A DNA stretch of 64,000 nucleotides from positions 1 to 64,000 of the forward strand of contig CANGTU010000002.1 in assembly GCA_947456965.1 (NCBI GenBank), written 5' to 3'. The notes under the pieces are model-generated. The model saw nothing but the letters and a program-made list of their open reading frames with translations, was not told the DNA's origin and made no database searches. This DNA is from Flavobacteriales bacterium. Lineage in GTDB: Bacteria; Bacteroidota; Bacteroidia; Flavobacteriales_D; Sanyastnellaceae. Made by a program: the position numbers and the translations under genes. Shown piece by piece: positions 25,333 through 34,420 of the stretch; position 1 is the stretch's first letter, and every line of letters begins with the position of its first letter.

Positions 25333-25953
25333 ATGATCTTACGGCTGGCTTGGCTCTTCTGGTTCCTGACCATCTTCGCTGCGGGCCTTCATGCACAGAG
25401 CCAGCCCCGCGTCATTCAGATCTCCGGAGTGGTGATGGTAAGCGACTCCCTCTATCCTGCGCCCTACGTGTCGGTAGTGAGGAGCCGGGACTCACGCGGA
25501 ACCTATACAGACCGCGATGGATACTTCACCCTTCCCGTGGTGGCCGGTGATACGCTGGAGTTCATCTGCACCGGACTCTTTCCTTCCTATTTCATCATCC
25601 CTGCATCCAGCAAGGAGTACCACCTTTCCATGATCCAGGTGATGGATATGGACACGGTAACACTTCCCACGGTTTATATTCTGCCTTATCCGGCGCCATA
25701 CCGGCTGAAGCGCGAACTTCTTGCGCTGGATCTTCCCGGGGACCAATACCGCGCCTTTACCCGGGATGTGGCGAGCATTGCCCAGTATGATGGCATGATG
25801 GACTTCTCCGGCCGATCCTACCGGGAGGCCGCAGCAACGCTCGATGCGCGATATACCGGTGGCTTCAAATCCGGAGGAAACCTCATGAACCCTGCGGCAT
25901 GGAACAGTTTTATCCGATCCATTCGCTCCGGCGAAGCGGACGAAAGCCGCTAA
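25333..25953 (+). CDS. Exported protein with a CarboxypepD_reg-like domain
   Basis: 206 residues with a signal peptide (MILRLAWLFWFLTIFAAGLHAQ). The beta-sandwich domain at about 28-105 shows the carboxypeptidase regulatory pattern: ISGVVMVSDSLYPAPYVSV, TYTDRDGYFTLPVVAGDTLEF, then a C-terminal strand. The remaining 100 residues (with AFTRDVASIAQYDGMM) have no recognised domain. Similar proteins are widespread in Bacteroidota envelopes and precede or accompany TonB receptors. A TonB receptor gene follows after about 70 bases with its own promoter. Exact role unknown. Confidence 0.75.
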   Translation: MILRLAWLFWFLTIFAAGLHAQSQPRVIQISGVVMVSDSLYPAPYVSVVRSRDSRGTYTDRDGYFTLPVVAGDTLEFICTGLFPSYFIIPASSKEYHLSMIQVMDMDTVTLPTVYILPYPAPYRLKRELLALDLPGDQYRAFTRDVASIAQYDGMMDFSGRSYREAAATLDARYTGGFKSGGNLMNPAAWNSFIRSIRSGEADESR

Positions 25954-26007
25954 TTCCTCCGGTGTAAAATATCCCGGAGCACTTCGGGTTATACCCCCGC
26001 CCGAACC

Positions 26008-26015
26008 TACTTTTG
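26008..26015 (+). promoter_or_regulatory. TAnnTTTG box (TACTTTTG) 7 nt before the TonB receptor
   Basis: A perfect -7 match seven bases before the ATG at 26023, giving the receptor its own promoter with a minimal leader. Confidence 0.5.
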
Positions 26016-26022
26016 AGCGCTT

Positions 26023-28608
26023 ATGCGGTGTCGCCTCTCCCTGCTATTCTTCCTGCTTTTCCCTTGCCTTGTCGCAGCCCAGAATGCCACGCTGCGCGGC
26101 CGTATCCGCAATGCTCAGGGGGAAGCCCAGCCGGGAGTCATCATCCGACAGAAAGACAATCCGGCTGCTGGAACCAGCACCGATATAGAAGGGCGCTTCT
26201 CTCTGCTTTTGCCGGCCGGTCAAAACATCACCATTCTGTTCAAGGGCACGGGCGCGCGTGAGTCTGCCAGTGAATTCTTCCTCCGCCCGGGCGAAATCCG
26301 CGAAGTCGAGATCACCTACGACGCCACGGTGGAAGTGAGCATGGTGGAAGTCGTGGATGTGCGATCCAGAGAGGGCGGTATCAAGCCCATCACGGTCAAG
26401 CTACCCACTCGCCTGCCTACCATCCAGCAAGGCATTGAGGCCTACCTCATCCAGGCACCGGTCAATTTTCCCTCAGAGCTCAGTTCGAGCTATAGTGTGC
26501 GCGGCGGAAGCTTCGATGAGAACCTGGTGTACGTAAATGATATTCAGGTGTACCGTCCATTCCTGGTGCGAGCAGGCGAGCAGGAAGGATTGAGCTTCCC
26601 AAACCCTGATATGGTGCGCAGCATAGATTTCAGTGCGGGAGGATTCCAGGCACGCTTTGGCGATAAGATGTCGTCTGTGCTTGATATTCAGTATGCACGT
26701 CCGGACAGTTTTGGCGGCACCTTCCAGATTGGACTGCTGGGTGCACAGCTGCAACTGGAGGGCATCTCGCGCAACCGGAAACTCACTCACAATACCGGAG
26801 TGCGATACCGCGACAACGCCTATGTGCTCAACTCCCTTGATGTAAGCGGCGATTACAACCCGCGCTATGCCGATGTGCAGACCTATATCACCTGGCGCCC
26901 GGGGCACGAGTATGGTCCATGGGAACTCAGCTTTTTAGGTAACTACGCCAACAATCGCTATAACTTCATTCCCGCCACCCGGGAAACTGATGTGGGCAGC
27001 ATCAATGAGGCTTTGCGGCTGACTGTATTCTTCGAGGGGCAGGAGGTTACCCGGTTTGAGACCTTCTTCGGCGCATTTGCAGCGCGCTACAATCCCAGTG
27101 AAACGTCTCAGATAAAGATCATCGCAAGTGCCTTTCAGACTTACGAGAGCGAGTACTTCGATATTCTGGGTGCGTACCGTCTGGATGAACTTGAGCGTGA
27201 TCTGGGATCCGATTCCTTTGGTGAAGTGTTGCGCAACCGGGGGGTTGGTGGTTTCCTGCAACATGGGCGGAACGATCTGGCGGCCACCGTTTATTCTGGC
27301 TCCATCAAAGGATTCAAGGATTTTGATGCGCGCAAACACCTTCTGCAGTATGGTGCCGATGTACAGGTGGAAACGGTGAATGATGAGCTGAATGAGTATA
27401 TTCTGGTGGATAGTGCAGGCTACGCCTCTCCCCGTCCGCCCGACCCGATCGGATATACAGACCCCGCCGACCGACCGTTTCGCGAAATCGCCATGCGCGA
27501 GCGTATCCGGGCCACAAATGAAGTGAACTCCTCCCGGATCAGCGCTTACGTGCAGGATACCTGGAGACGGAACCTGTCCAATGACCACTCGTTTTCGGCT
27601 ACTGCAGGTATCCGTGCCAACCACTGGACCTGGAATGGAGAAACCGTAATCAGTCCACGGGCCAATTTTTCCTACACACCCCGCTGGCTCGCCGGGCGGG
27701 TCAACCAGAAAACCGGAGCCGTGGACAGCATCCGGAAGGATATCGTTCTCACAGCAGCGGTGGGCTATTTCTACCAACCCCCATTCTACCGGGAAATGCG
27801 CGGCTTCGACGGTCAGGTCAACCCCGATATCCGCGCTCAGCGAAGCATCCACTACATCATGGGAGCCGACTACCTCTTCCGGGCCTGGGAAAGATCATTC
27901 AAAGTTGTGGCTGAGGCCTATTACAAGCAGATGGACCGACTCATTCCCTACGAGGTGGAAAATGTGCGCCAACGCTATTTTGCCAGAAACAATGCAAGGG
28001 GCTACGCCACCGGACTCGATGTGATGGTAAACGGTGAGTTCATTGAAGGCGTGCAATCCTGGATCCGGGCCTCTGTGCTCAAGACGGAGGAAGACCTGTC
28101 AGATGACTTTTTCTTCCTGTACCTCAACTCCGATGGGGACACCATCAGGCCAGGGTTTACCATCAACGACTCACCTGTGGACAGCATCCGGCAAGAACCC
28201 GGTTTCATTCCCCGTCCGCCCGACCAGCGCTTCAGCTTCTCCATGCTGTTCCTTGACGAGATGCCCAGAAAACCGTGGTATAAACTGTCCGTCAACTTCT
28301 TCTTTGCTACTGGTGTGCCTTACGGCCCCCCAAGCCGGGAGCGGTACCTCGATGTTAACCGCACACGGAGCTATATCCGGGCCGACGTGGGATTCAGCCG
28401 CGATCTCTTTCATAAAAAGAAGCGGAAAGACGGTTTTGCAGCCCGGTATATCGAGCGTGGAAATATTGCTCTTGAGATCTTTAACCTGCTTGGGGTAAAC
28501 AATATCGTGAACCACCAGTGGATAGAAGATGTAGATGGACGACTCTACGGAATCCCTACCTATCTGACCGGCAGACGCATCAATCTGCGCTTCTCCATGG
28601 ACTTCTGA
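26023..28608 (+). CDS. TonB-dependent outer-membrane receptor with N-terminal carboxypeptidase-regulatory domain
   Basis: 861 residues. A signal peptide (MRCRLSLLFFLLFPCLVAAQ) precedes a CarboxypepD_reg-like domain at about 24-100 (LRGRIRNAQGEAQPGVII, GTSTDIEGRFSLLLPAG). The plug domain follows at about 120-230 (SSSYSVRGGSFDENLVYVND and FSAGGFQARFGDKMSSVLDI). The 22-stranded barrel ends in RRINLRFSMDF with the terminal Phe. It imports a substrate driven by TonB-ExbBD. No SusD partner is adjacent and the barrel gives no substrate. It has its own promoter at 26008-26015. Confidence 0.9.
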   Translation: MRCRLSLLFFLLFPCLVAAQNATLRGRIRNAQGEAQPGVIIRQKDNPAAGTSTDIEGRFSLLLPAGQNITILFKGTGARESASEFFLRPGEIREVEITYDATVEVSMVEVVDVRSREGGIKPITVKLPTRLPTIQQGIEAYLIQAPVNFPSELSSSYSVRGGSFDENLVYVNDIQVYRPFLVRAGEQEGLSFPNPDMVRSIDFSAGGFQARFGDKMSSVLDIQYARPDSFGGTFQIGLLGAQLQLEGISRNRKLTHNTGVRYRDNAYVLNSLDVSGDYNPRYADVQTYITWRPGHEYGPWELSFLGNYANNRYNFIPATRETDVGSINEALRLTVFFEGQEVTRFETFFGAFAARYNPSETSQIKIIASAFQTYESEYFDILGAYRLDELERDLGSDSFGEVLRNRGVGGFLQHGRNDLAATVYSGSIKGFKDFDARKHLLQYGADVQVETVNDELNEYILVDSAGYASPRPPDPIGYTDPADRPFREIAMRERIRATNEVNSSRISAYVQDTWRRNLSNDHSFSATAGIRANHWTWNGETVISPRANFSYTPRWLAGRVNQKTGAVDSIRKDIVLTAAVGYFYQPPFYREMRGFDGQVNPDIRAQRSIHYIMGADYLFRAWERSFKVVAEAYYKQMDRLIPYEVENVRQRYFARNNARGYATGLDVMVNGEFIEGVQSWIRASVLKTEEDLSDDFFFLYLNSDGDTIRPGFTINDSPVDSIRQEPGFIPRPPDQRFSFSMLFLDEMPRKPWYKLSVNFFFATGVPYGPPSRERYLDVNRTRSYIRADVGFSRDLFHKKKRKDGFAARYIERGNIALEIFNLLGVNNIVNHQWIEDVDGRLYGIPTYLTGRRINLRFSMDF

Positions 28609-28635
28609 ATCCTGGGCGGTTGCATGCCACGGGCG

Positions 28636-29007
28636 TTATACCTCGAAGTATTGACTGGCCTGTTCCCAGGGTGAAGTGACCTTGTAGTAATAACGTCCGG
28701 GAACGAGCGCACTCCGGCTGAAGGCAAAATGCTGTGGTCCTGCGACATACTCGCCCTCGGCCAGATGGAGCACGCGGTTCCCGTGCTGGTCGAAGATATC
28801 CACGATGAGGTACATCTTTTCCTGCAGCGTGACCTCAATAGTGGCCTGCCGGTTATCCTCAGACCACTTCAGCGCATTGGCCAGGGCGGGATATCGCGTC
28901 ATCACCTGATCCTTCTTCAGGATGTGAATCAACCGCTTATAGAGCACATACACGAGCATGATGACCAGCATCACGAGCAGCGTGTTCTTGAGGGTTTCAA
29001 GGTTCAT
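28636..29007 (-). CDS. Membrane-anchored protein with a FlgD/T9SS-sorting-like beta domain
   Basis: 123 residues. A membrane helix at about 8-25 (LLVMLVIMLVYVLYKRLI) is followed by a linker. The C-terminal beta-sandwich at about 65-123 (YLIVDIFDQHGNRVLHLAEG, then AGPQHFAFSRSALVPGRYYY) follows the same pattern as FlgD Ig-like and T9SS type A sorting domains: a V-x-I-x-D-x-x-G strand pair and L-x-x-G-x-Y-x-Y-x-V. Unlike T9SS clients it has no signal peptide with a separate mature domain. It starts 5 bases after the DUF493 gene and is probably co-transcribed with it. Confidence 0.6.
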   Translation of the reverse strand: MNLETLKNTLLVMLVIMLVYVLYKRLIHILKKDQVMTRYPALANALKWSEDNRQATIEVTLQEKMYLIVDIFDQHGNRVLHLAEGEYVAGPQHFAFSRSALVPGRYYYKVTSPWEQASQYFEV

Positions 29008-29012
29008 GGATA

Positions 29013-29285
29013 TCAGAGTGAAATAATTCCCTCGATGCCTGAGGCAGCGCGGTAGCGGTCAAAAATGGAATCAGCATCCAGCATCATTTCCCTCACCGTG
29101 ATGCTGGTATAGTTGCCCTTGGCACTGAGGCGTTCGCGGAACTCCGCGCTTTCACCGAAAATCAACTTCAGCGCCGTAATGCGCTTCTCATCCGAAGGCA
29201 GGATAAACTTGAACATGTAAATGCTGGGCCAGCGGTGGATCTCATTCAACCGGTTTCTGAGCCGATCCAGGGTTTCCTCGTCCAT
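29013..29285 (-). CDS. DUF493 family protein (YbeD-like)
   Basis: 90 residues, the usual family size. The ferredoxin-like ACT-type fold is visible in RWPSIYMFKFILPSD at about 18-32, then KLIFGESAEFRERLSAKGNY and TSITVREMMLDADSIFDRY. The start at 29285 (MDEETLDRLR) is supported by a perfect TAAATTTG box (29303-29310) 17 bases upstream on this strand. YbeD in E. coli is linked to lipoylation control; no lipoate gene lies nearby, so no function is assigned. Divergent from fmt. Confidence 0.85.
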   Translation of the reverse strand: MDEETLDRLRNRLNEIHRWPSIYMFKFILPSDEKRITALKLIFGESAEFRERLSAKGNYTSITVREMMLDADSIFDRYRAASGIEGIISL

Positions 29286-29302
29286 TCGTTCCGGATTGAC
29301 TG

Positions 29303-29310
29303 CAAATTTA
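29303..29310 (-). promoter_or_regulatory. TAnnTTTG box (TAAATTTG) for the DUF493 gene
   Basis: A perfect -7 match on the minus strand in the 79-base gap shared with fmt, 17 bases before the chosen DUF493 start. Confidence 0.5.
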
Positions 29311-29364
29311 TGGAGTCTGCACCACCTTTGCACCGCCGCGGTCAGCCGGCCTTTCACTGCACCC

Positions 29365-30327
29365 ATGGTCAAACAGACACCTTCCCTGCGCATTGTGTTC
29401 ATGGGCACCCCCGAATTTGCCGTTCCAAGCCTGAGAGCCCTGCTGGATGATGGTCACCACGTGGTAGCGGTAGTTACGGCCCCCGACAGGCCGGCCGGCA
29501 GAGGACTTCAGATGGCAGAAAGTGCAGTCAAGCGCTTTGCCTTATCCCGCGGAATACACGTGTTGCAACCAGAAAAGCTCCGGGACCCCGACCTTCTGGA
29601 AGCGCTTCGCGGGCTCCAGGCAGACCTGTTTGTGGTAGTAGCCTTTCGCATGCTGCCAGAAGCGGTGTGGTCCATGCCGCCGCTGGGAACCATCAACCTC
29701 CACGGATCTCTTCTTCCGCGCTATCGAGGTGCAGCTCCCATCCAACGAGCCATTATGAACGGAGAAACGGAAACCGGTGTAACCACTTTTTTCTTGCGTC
29801 AGGAAATTGACACGGGGCGCATCATTTCCCGACGCAAACTATCCATTGGGCCCGATGAAACGGCAGGCGAACTGCATGACCGGATGATGGAAACCGGAGC
29901 CGAATGCCTGTCAGAAACGGTCCGTCTCATCGCCAGCGGCAAGGCCGACGGAGTGGAGCAGGACGTATTTGTGAGCCAGGGAGAACCGGTGGTGCATGCA
30001 CCCAAAATCTTTCGAGAAGACTGCCGGATCGACTGGGACCGGGCAGTGGATACCGTGCACAACCAGATACGCGGACTCTCACCCTATCCTGGAGCATGGA
30101 CTCTGTTTGAGGGCAAGGTGCTCAAAATCCTTTCAGGCCGTAAGAAACATGCTCACCATGACGCCATTCCGGGTAGCTGGGAAACCGACGGCCGTTCGGT
30201 GCTCTGCTTTGCCTGTGCAGATGGATGGTACCATGTCCGGCGGCTCCAGCTGGAGGGAAAGAAGGCCATGACCGCCGAGGAATTCCTGCGCGGATGGAAA
30301 GCCGGAGCAAGCCAGCCTTACCTTTGA
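29365..30327 (+). CDS. fmt: Methionyl-tRNA formyltransferase
   Basis: 320 residues. The N-terminal formyltransferase domain has MGTPEFAVPSLRALL at about 13-27 and the signature SLLPRYRGAAPIQRAI with NLHGSLLP at about 112-130, including the catalytic Asn and His. The C-terminal OB-like tRNA-binding domain covers about 215-320 (LSPYPGAWTLFEGKVLKI). It formylates initiator Met-tRNA using 10-formyl-THF. The start at 29365 gives the standard N-terminus; upstream codons in frame shadow the divergent gene. Confidence 0.96.
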   Translation: MVKQTPSLRIVFMGTPEFAVPSLRALLDDGHHVVAVVTAPDRPAGRGLQMAESAVKRFALSRGIHVLQPEKLRDPDLLEALRGLQADLFVVVAFRMLPEAVWSMPPLGTINLHGSLLPRYRGAAPIQRAIMNGETETGVTTFFLRQEIDTGRIISRRKLSIGPDETAGELHDRMMETGAECLSETVRLIASGKADGVEQDVFVSQGEPVVHAPKIFREDCRIDWDRAVDTVHNQIRGLSPYPGAWTLFEGKVLKILSGRKKHAHHDAIPGSWETDGRSVLCFACADGWYHVRRLQLEGKKAMTAEEFLRGWKAGASQPYL

Positions 30328-30348
30328 TTCATTGAAAAAGGAAAAATC

Positions 30349-31026
30349 GTGAAGGAGTCGATCACCTATCGCTTCAGGTTTAGCGATGGAAGCGAGGCTG
30401 TTTACCCAAGCCCTGTGCAGGAAAGCAGCCCTGACCACAGCACCTGGACTGCACTATCCTTCCACCAGTGCCCCAACTGCCCGTTGCCGGCCGGAGAGCA
30501 AGCATCCTGTCCGCTGGCCGTTCAGCTCGCGCCGATCGTGGACCTTGCCGGCGGACGCACATCGCAGGAAGAGGTGAAGGTTGAGGTTAGCTCACCGGAA
30601 CGCACGTATTCCAGGACAACCTCGCTTCAGGGAGCCGTTGGGTCGCTGATGGGATTGTTATGCGCGACAAGCGATTGTCCGCATATGTCTTTTCTTTCAA
30701 GCCTTGCCCGCTTCCACCTGCCTTTTGCCAATGAAAAGGAGACCATCTACCGCGTTCTCGGCAATTACCTGGTGCAGCAACTGCTTCTGCAGGAAGAAGG
30801 CGAGACGCCAGACTGGGAGATTCATGAACTCAGGAGGCTGTATGAAGAAGTAGGCACCGTAAACCGGCACATGGCCAACCGCCTGCGAGCGGCGAGCGAC
30901 CGGGATGCGGCGGTGAATGCCCTGGTCATCCTCGATTCGCTTGCCCGGGCATTGCGATTTACCATTGATGAGGACTTCAGGAACCTGAAGACCCTGCTGG
31001 GGGACGCTACAGACGAAAGCCTGTAA
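30349..31026 (+). CDS. Conserved protein of unknown function with N-terminal Cys motif (DUF6901-like)
   Basis: 225 residues starting at a GTG. The N-terminal half has HQCPNCPLP followed seven residues later by another CPL, a Cys cluster at about 39-56. The middle has MGLLCATSDCPHMSFL and ARFHLPFANEKETIYR near 103-130; the C-terminal half is helical. I recall this combination (HQCPNCPL, a-TS-CP, ARFHLPFA) from the DUF6901 family, but that is from memory. A perfect TACCTTTG box (30319-30326) overlaps the fmt stop and serves as a probable promoter. No enzyme motif recognised. Confidence 0.65.
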   Translation: MKESITYRFRFSDGSEAVYPSPVQESSPDHSTWTALSFHQCPNCPLPAGEQASCPLAVQLAPIVDLAGGRTSQEEVKVEVSSPERTYSRTTSLQGAVGSLMGLLCATSDCPHMSFLSSLARFHLPFANEKETIYRVLGNYLVQQLLLQEEGETPDWEIHELRRLYEEVGTVNRHMANRLRAASDRDAAVNALVILDSLARALRFTIDEDFRNLKTLLGDATDESL

Positions 31027-31073
31027 TCAGTTCAATACCGGATCAACCGGGCTCTGCGCAGCAGCATGACCAC

Positions 31074-33134
31074 CTACTTCGAGAATCCTTCAATCAGGAT
31101 AGACAGGATGTCCTGAGCCGCCTTGCTGATGCGTGTACCAGGACCGAAAACACCCACGCAGCCCGACTGGAACAGAAAGGAATAGTCCCGTTCCGGAATC
31201 ACACCACCAGCCACAACGAGAATATCCTCGCGCCCCAGCATTCTAAGCTCTTCAATCAACTGCGGTATGAGGGTCTTGTGTCCGGCAGCAAGCGATGACG
31301 CCCCGAGCACGTGGACATCATTCTCAACGGCTTGCCGGGCGGCCTCCCCGGGCGTCTGAAACAGCGGACCAATATCCACGTCGAAACCTATATCCGCAAA
31401 TGATGTCGCAATGACCTTAGCTCCGCGGTCATGACCATCCTGCCCCATCTTAGCCACCATGATACGTGGCCGACGACCTGACAGCACGGCAAACTGGTCG
31501 GCCATTTCCCTCGCCTTCCGGAAGTCTGAGTCCATATGGCTTTCACTTGAGTAAATTCCTGATACCGAACGAATATTCGCTGTATAGCGTCCAAACACTT
31601 CCTCCATCGCCTGGGAGATTTCCCCCAGTGTAGCGCGCTGTTGTGCCGCCTCAATGGCCTTTTCGAGCAGATTTCCTGAGCTATCCCGGGCGGCCTGAGT
31701 GAGTGCAGCGAGGGCTGCACGACAAGCCGCTTCATTCCTTCCTGCGCGCACGGCAGCAAGACGCCTGATCTGGGATTCGCGCACTGCAGCATTGTCAACC
31801 TCAAGAATCTCCACCTCTTCATCCTCCTCCTCCACCTCATAGAGATTCACGCCGATGATGAGGTCTTTGCCACTGTCAATCCTGGCCTGCTTGCGAGCCG
31901 CGGCCTCTTCGATCCTGAGTTTGGGAAGTCCTGCTTCTATAGCTTTCGTCATCCCCCCCATTTGCTCAATTTCTACGATGAGCTTCCACGCCCTTCGGGC
32001 GATGTCCTCCGTGCGTTGCTCGACTTCATGGGATCCCCCCCAGGGATCTACCACAGCCGTAATCCCTGTTTCCTCCTGAAGGTAAAGCTGAGTATTGCGG
32101 GCGATGCGCGCGCTGAAATCGGTAGGAAGAGCAATGGCTTCATCCAGCGCATTGGTGTGAAGTGACTGTGTACCGCCGAGTGCAGCGGCCATAGCCTCGA
32201 TGCATGTCCGGGCTACATTATTGAACGGATCCTGCCGGGTAAGACTCCATCCGCTCGTTTGGCAATGGGTGCGCAGAGCAAGCGATTTGGGATTGGAGGG
32301 AATAAATGGCTGAAGCAACCGGGACCACAACAACCGGGCTGCGCGCATCTTGGCAATTTCCGTGATATGGTCCATACCGATGGCCCAGAAGAAGGAAAGC
32401 CGCGGGGCGAATTCATCCACACTCATACCCGCCCGGATTCCCGCACGCACATATTCCAGCCCATCCGCCAGCGTATAAGCCAGCTCGAGCTCGGGAGTAG
32501 CGCCAGCCTCTTGCATGTGATAGCCCGATATTGAGATAGGATTGAACCGGGGCATGTGCTGAGCGCAATAGGAGAAGATATCGCTCACCATACGCATGCT
32601 GGGACCCGGGGGATAGATATACGTATTGCGCACCATGAACTCCTTCAGAATATCATTCTGAATGGTGCCGCTCAGTTGGCCGGGATCAACACCTTGCTCG
32701 GCGGCCGCTACAATATAAAAGGCCATGACCGGAATAACAGCACCGTTCATGGTCATGGACACAGACATCTGGTCCAGTGGAATCTGGTCGAAGAGGATTT
32801 TCATATCCTCCACCGTATCTATAGCCACTCCGGCCTTGCCTACATCGCCTACCACCCGCGGATGGTCGCTGTCATAACCCCGGTGCGTAGCGAGATCAAA
32901 AGCCACCGACAACCCCTTTTGTCCGGCAGCCAGATTGCGCCGGTAAAAGGCGTTGGACTCTTCCGCTGTGCTGAAACCAGCATATTGGCGGATAGTCCAT
33001 GGTCGAATAGTGTACATGCTGGCATACGGTCCCCGGAGGTAGGGCGGTGCTCCGGCAGGCATGGCGGACAGCAGATGCTTCGAAGCGGCTTCCGGAGCAC
33101 CCAGAGGCAATTCTCGATCAAATGTCTTCCTCAT
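31074..33134 (-). CDS. mutB: Methylmalonyl-CoA mutase large (alpha, catalytic) subunit
   Basis: 686 residues. The N-terminal TIM barrel has [20 protein letters not shown] near 47-66, [20 protein letters not shown] and [19 protein letters not shown]. The C-terminal cobalamin-binding domain has DGHDRG (DxHxxG, the axial His) near 566 and [13 protein letters not shown]-type text. It interconverts (R)-methylmalonyl-CoA and succinyl-CoA using adenosylcobalamin. The linker is slightly short compared with classical 710-730 residue subunits. It overlaps mutA by 4 bases (ATGA). No meaB chaperone or epimerase is adjacent. Confidence 0.96.
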   Translation of the reverse strand: MRKTFDRELPLGAPEAASKHLLSAMPAGAPPYLRGPYASMYTIRPWTIRQYAGFSTAEESNAFYRRNLAAGQKGLSVAFDLATHRGYDSDHPRVVGDVGKAGVAIDTVEDMKILFDQIPLDQMSVSMTMNGAVIPVMAFYIVAAAEQGVDPGQLSGTIQNDILKEFMVRNTYIYPPGPSMRMVSDIFSYCAQHMPRFNPISISGYHMQEAGATPELELAYTLADGLEYVRAGIRAGMSVDEFAPRLSFFWAIGMDHITEIAKMRAARLLWSRLLQPFIPSNPKSLALRTHCQTSGWSLTRQDPFNNVARTCIEAMAAALGGTQSLHTNALDEAIALPTDFSARIARNTQLYLQEETGITAVVDPWGGSHEVEQRTEDIARRAWKLIVEIEQMGGMTKAIEAGLPKLRIEEAAARKQARIDSGKDLIIGVNLYEVEEEDEEVEILEVDNAAVRESQIRRLAAVRAGRNEAACRAALAALTQAARDSSGNLLEKAIEAAQQRATLGEISQAMEEVFGRYTANIRSVSGIYSSESHMDSDFRKAREMADQFAVLSGRRPRIMVAKMGQDGHDRGAKVIATSFADIGFDVDIGPLFQTPGEAARQAVENDVHVLGASSLAAGHKTLIPQLIEELRMLGREDILVVAGGVIPERDYSFLFQSGCVGVFGPGTRISKAAQDILSILIEGFSK

Positions 33135-34396
33135 CCCTTTGGCTGGTATTTGTTTTGACCAATCACCACCCGCTTGCCCGATTCCACTTCGGCCGCAATA
33201 CGGCTGCCCCTCTCCCTCACCTCGTTCCGGAGTTCAGATGAGCAGTATGCCAGACCGCCACGGTCTTCTATAGCTATAAAATCCGCCCATGCTGACTGAG
33301 CCAATTGGGCACACAAAGACTCAAGGTACCATGAACCAGCTGCGGGATCCACGACTTCGTGAAGTCTTGCCTCTTCGCGCAGGATGTGGTGAATATTGCG
33401 CGCCCAGCGCCTTGCGGCTGCTGAAGGCTCCTGGAGTTCGGGGGCGGGGAGCGAGAGCGCATTGACCCCACCAAGCAGGGCGCTCATGGCCTCCGTAGTC
33501 AGCCGAAGAAGATTCGTGTGGTGATCGGCCGCTGAGAGTGAACGGCGGGTAGCTGTTGCGGTCAGCCAGGCGTGGGATGAGCACTCCGCCTCTGGAGCAT
33601 ACGAGCGGATGATGCGCATCCAGAGGTAGCGCATCGCCCGGTAGCGCGCGATTTCCGTGAAATACTCCTGCGATGTTCCCAATGAAAAGGCGATCCATCC
33701 CGAGGCATCATCCGCTGTAAATCCGGATTGTGTGAGTCGGTGCAGGGCCTCGTGCCCCAGGGCCAGCGCTACCGCCATTTCGCGGGCCGCAGCTGCACCT
33801 TCTTCTCGCCATGATAGCCCATCTGCCGGCACGAGCCGAAAACGGGCAAAGTCCCGGTACCGGGTCACCACCTCCGTCAGAAGTAAGGCATCATCCAGCC
33901 AGGGATAATGAATACTCCCGCGTATCTCGCCGGGGTGATAGGATGCTGCAGACAGGTAATCCCGAAAGGCATCCATGCCAGGCATCGGATTTCCTGCGAA
34001 GGTCAAATGGATCGAGATGATGGGCAGAATCACTCCTTCGAGAGCGGTCTGGAAATCTTCGGGACTCCAGCCATCGGCCTGAATACCCAGGCCATTTGCT
34101 CCGCCCTCCAGCGCCTGCATGGCCAGCCTGTTGGTATCGGCCGGAGAGGCTTTTATATCCACTCGCACTTCCCATTCCGATGCAGGCGTTCGGAATAAAT
34201 ATTTCCGATCAGATTCGGCAACGGCCAGCACAGGGCCGTGGTGATCATGCGTATAAACGGGCTCTGTGGAGAGGTCTTCTGCGTTAGTCCGCAGCAACCC
34301 ATCGAAGGGCTTTCCGCCCAATTCCTTCAGGACCTGCTTCTTCCATGATTCATAGCCGGACATTGGAAATCCGGTGAAAGAAAGCTCTTGCTCCAT
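33131..34396 (-). CDS. mutA: Methylmalonyl-CoA mutase small (beta) subunit
   Basis: 421 residues, shorter than typical small subunits (around 600) because the non-functional B12 domain is missing, a form common in Bacteroidota. The mutase barrel is recognisable: [18 protein letters not shown] near 18-35, [17 protein letters not shown] near 155-171, [10 protein letters not shown]-like text ([13 protein letters not shown]) and [14 protein letters not shown] near 355-368. It pairs with the downstream catalytic subunit. A TATGTTTG box (34401-34408, minus) ends four bases before the ATG. Confidence 0.93.
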   Translation of the reverse strand: MEQELSFTGFPMSGYESWKKQVLKELGGKPFDGLLRTNAEDLSTEPVYTHDHHGPVLAVAESDRKYLFRTPASEWEVRVDIKASPADTNRLAMQALEGGANGLGIQADGWSPEDFQTALEGVILPIISIHLTFAGNPMPGMDAFRDYLSAASYHPGEIRGSIHYPWLDDALLLTEVVTRYRDFARFRLVPADGLSWREEGAAAAREMAVALALGHEALHRLTQSGFTADDASGWIAFSLGTSQEYFTEIARYRAMRYLWMRIIRSYAPEAECSSHAWLTATATRRSLSAADHHTNLLRLTTEAMSALLGGVNALSLPAPELQEPSAAARRWARNIHHILREEARLHEVVDPAAGSWYLESLCAQLAQSAWADFIAIEDRGGLAYCSSELRNEVRERGSRIAAEVESGKRVVIGQNKYQPKG

Positions 34397-34400
34397 TCCC

Positions 34401-34408
34401 CAAACATA
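34401..34408 (-). promoter_or_regulatory. TAnnTTTG box (TATGTTTG) 4 nt before mutA
   Basis: A perfect -7 match on the minus strand ending four bases before the mutA ATG, so the mutase operon is probably transcribed from the first base of the coding region or very near it. Confidence 0.55.
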
Positions 34409-34420
34409 CAGCGGCGGGGA

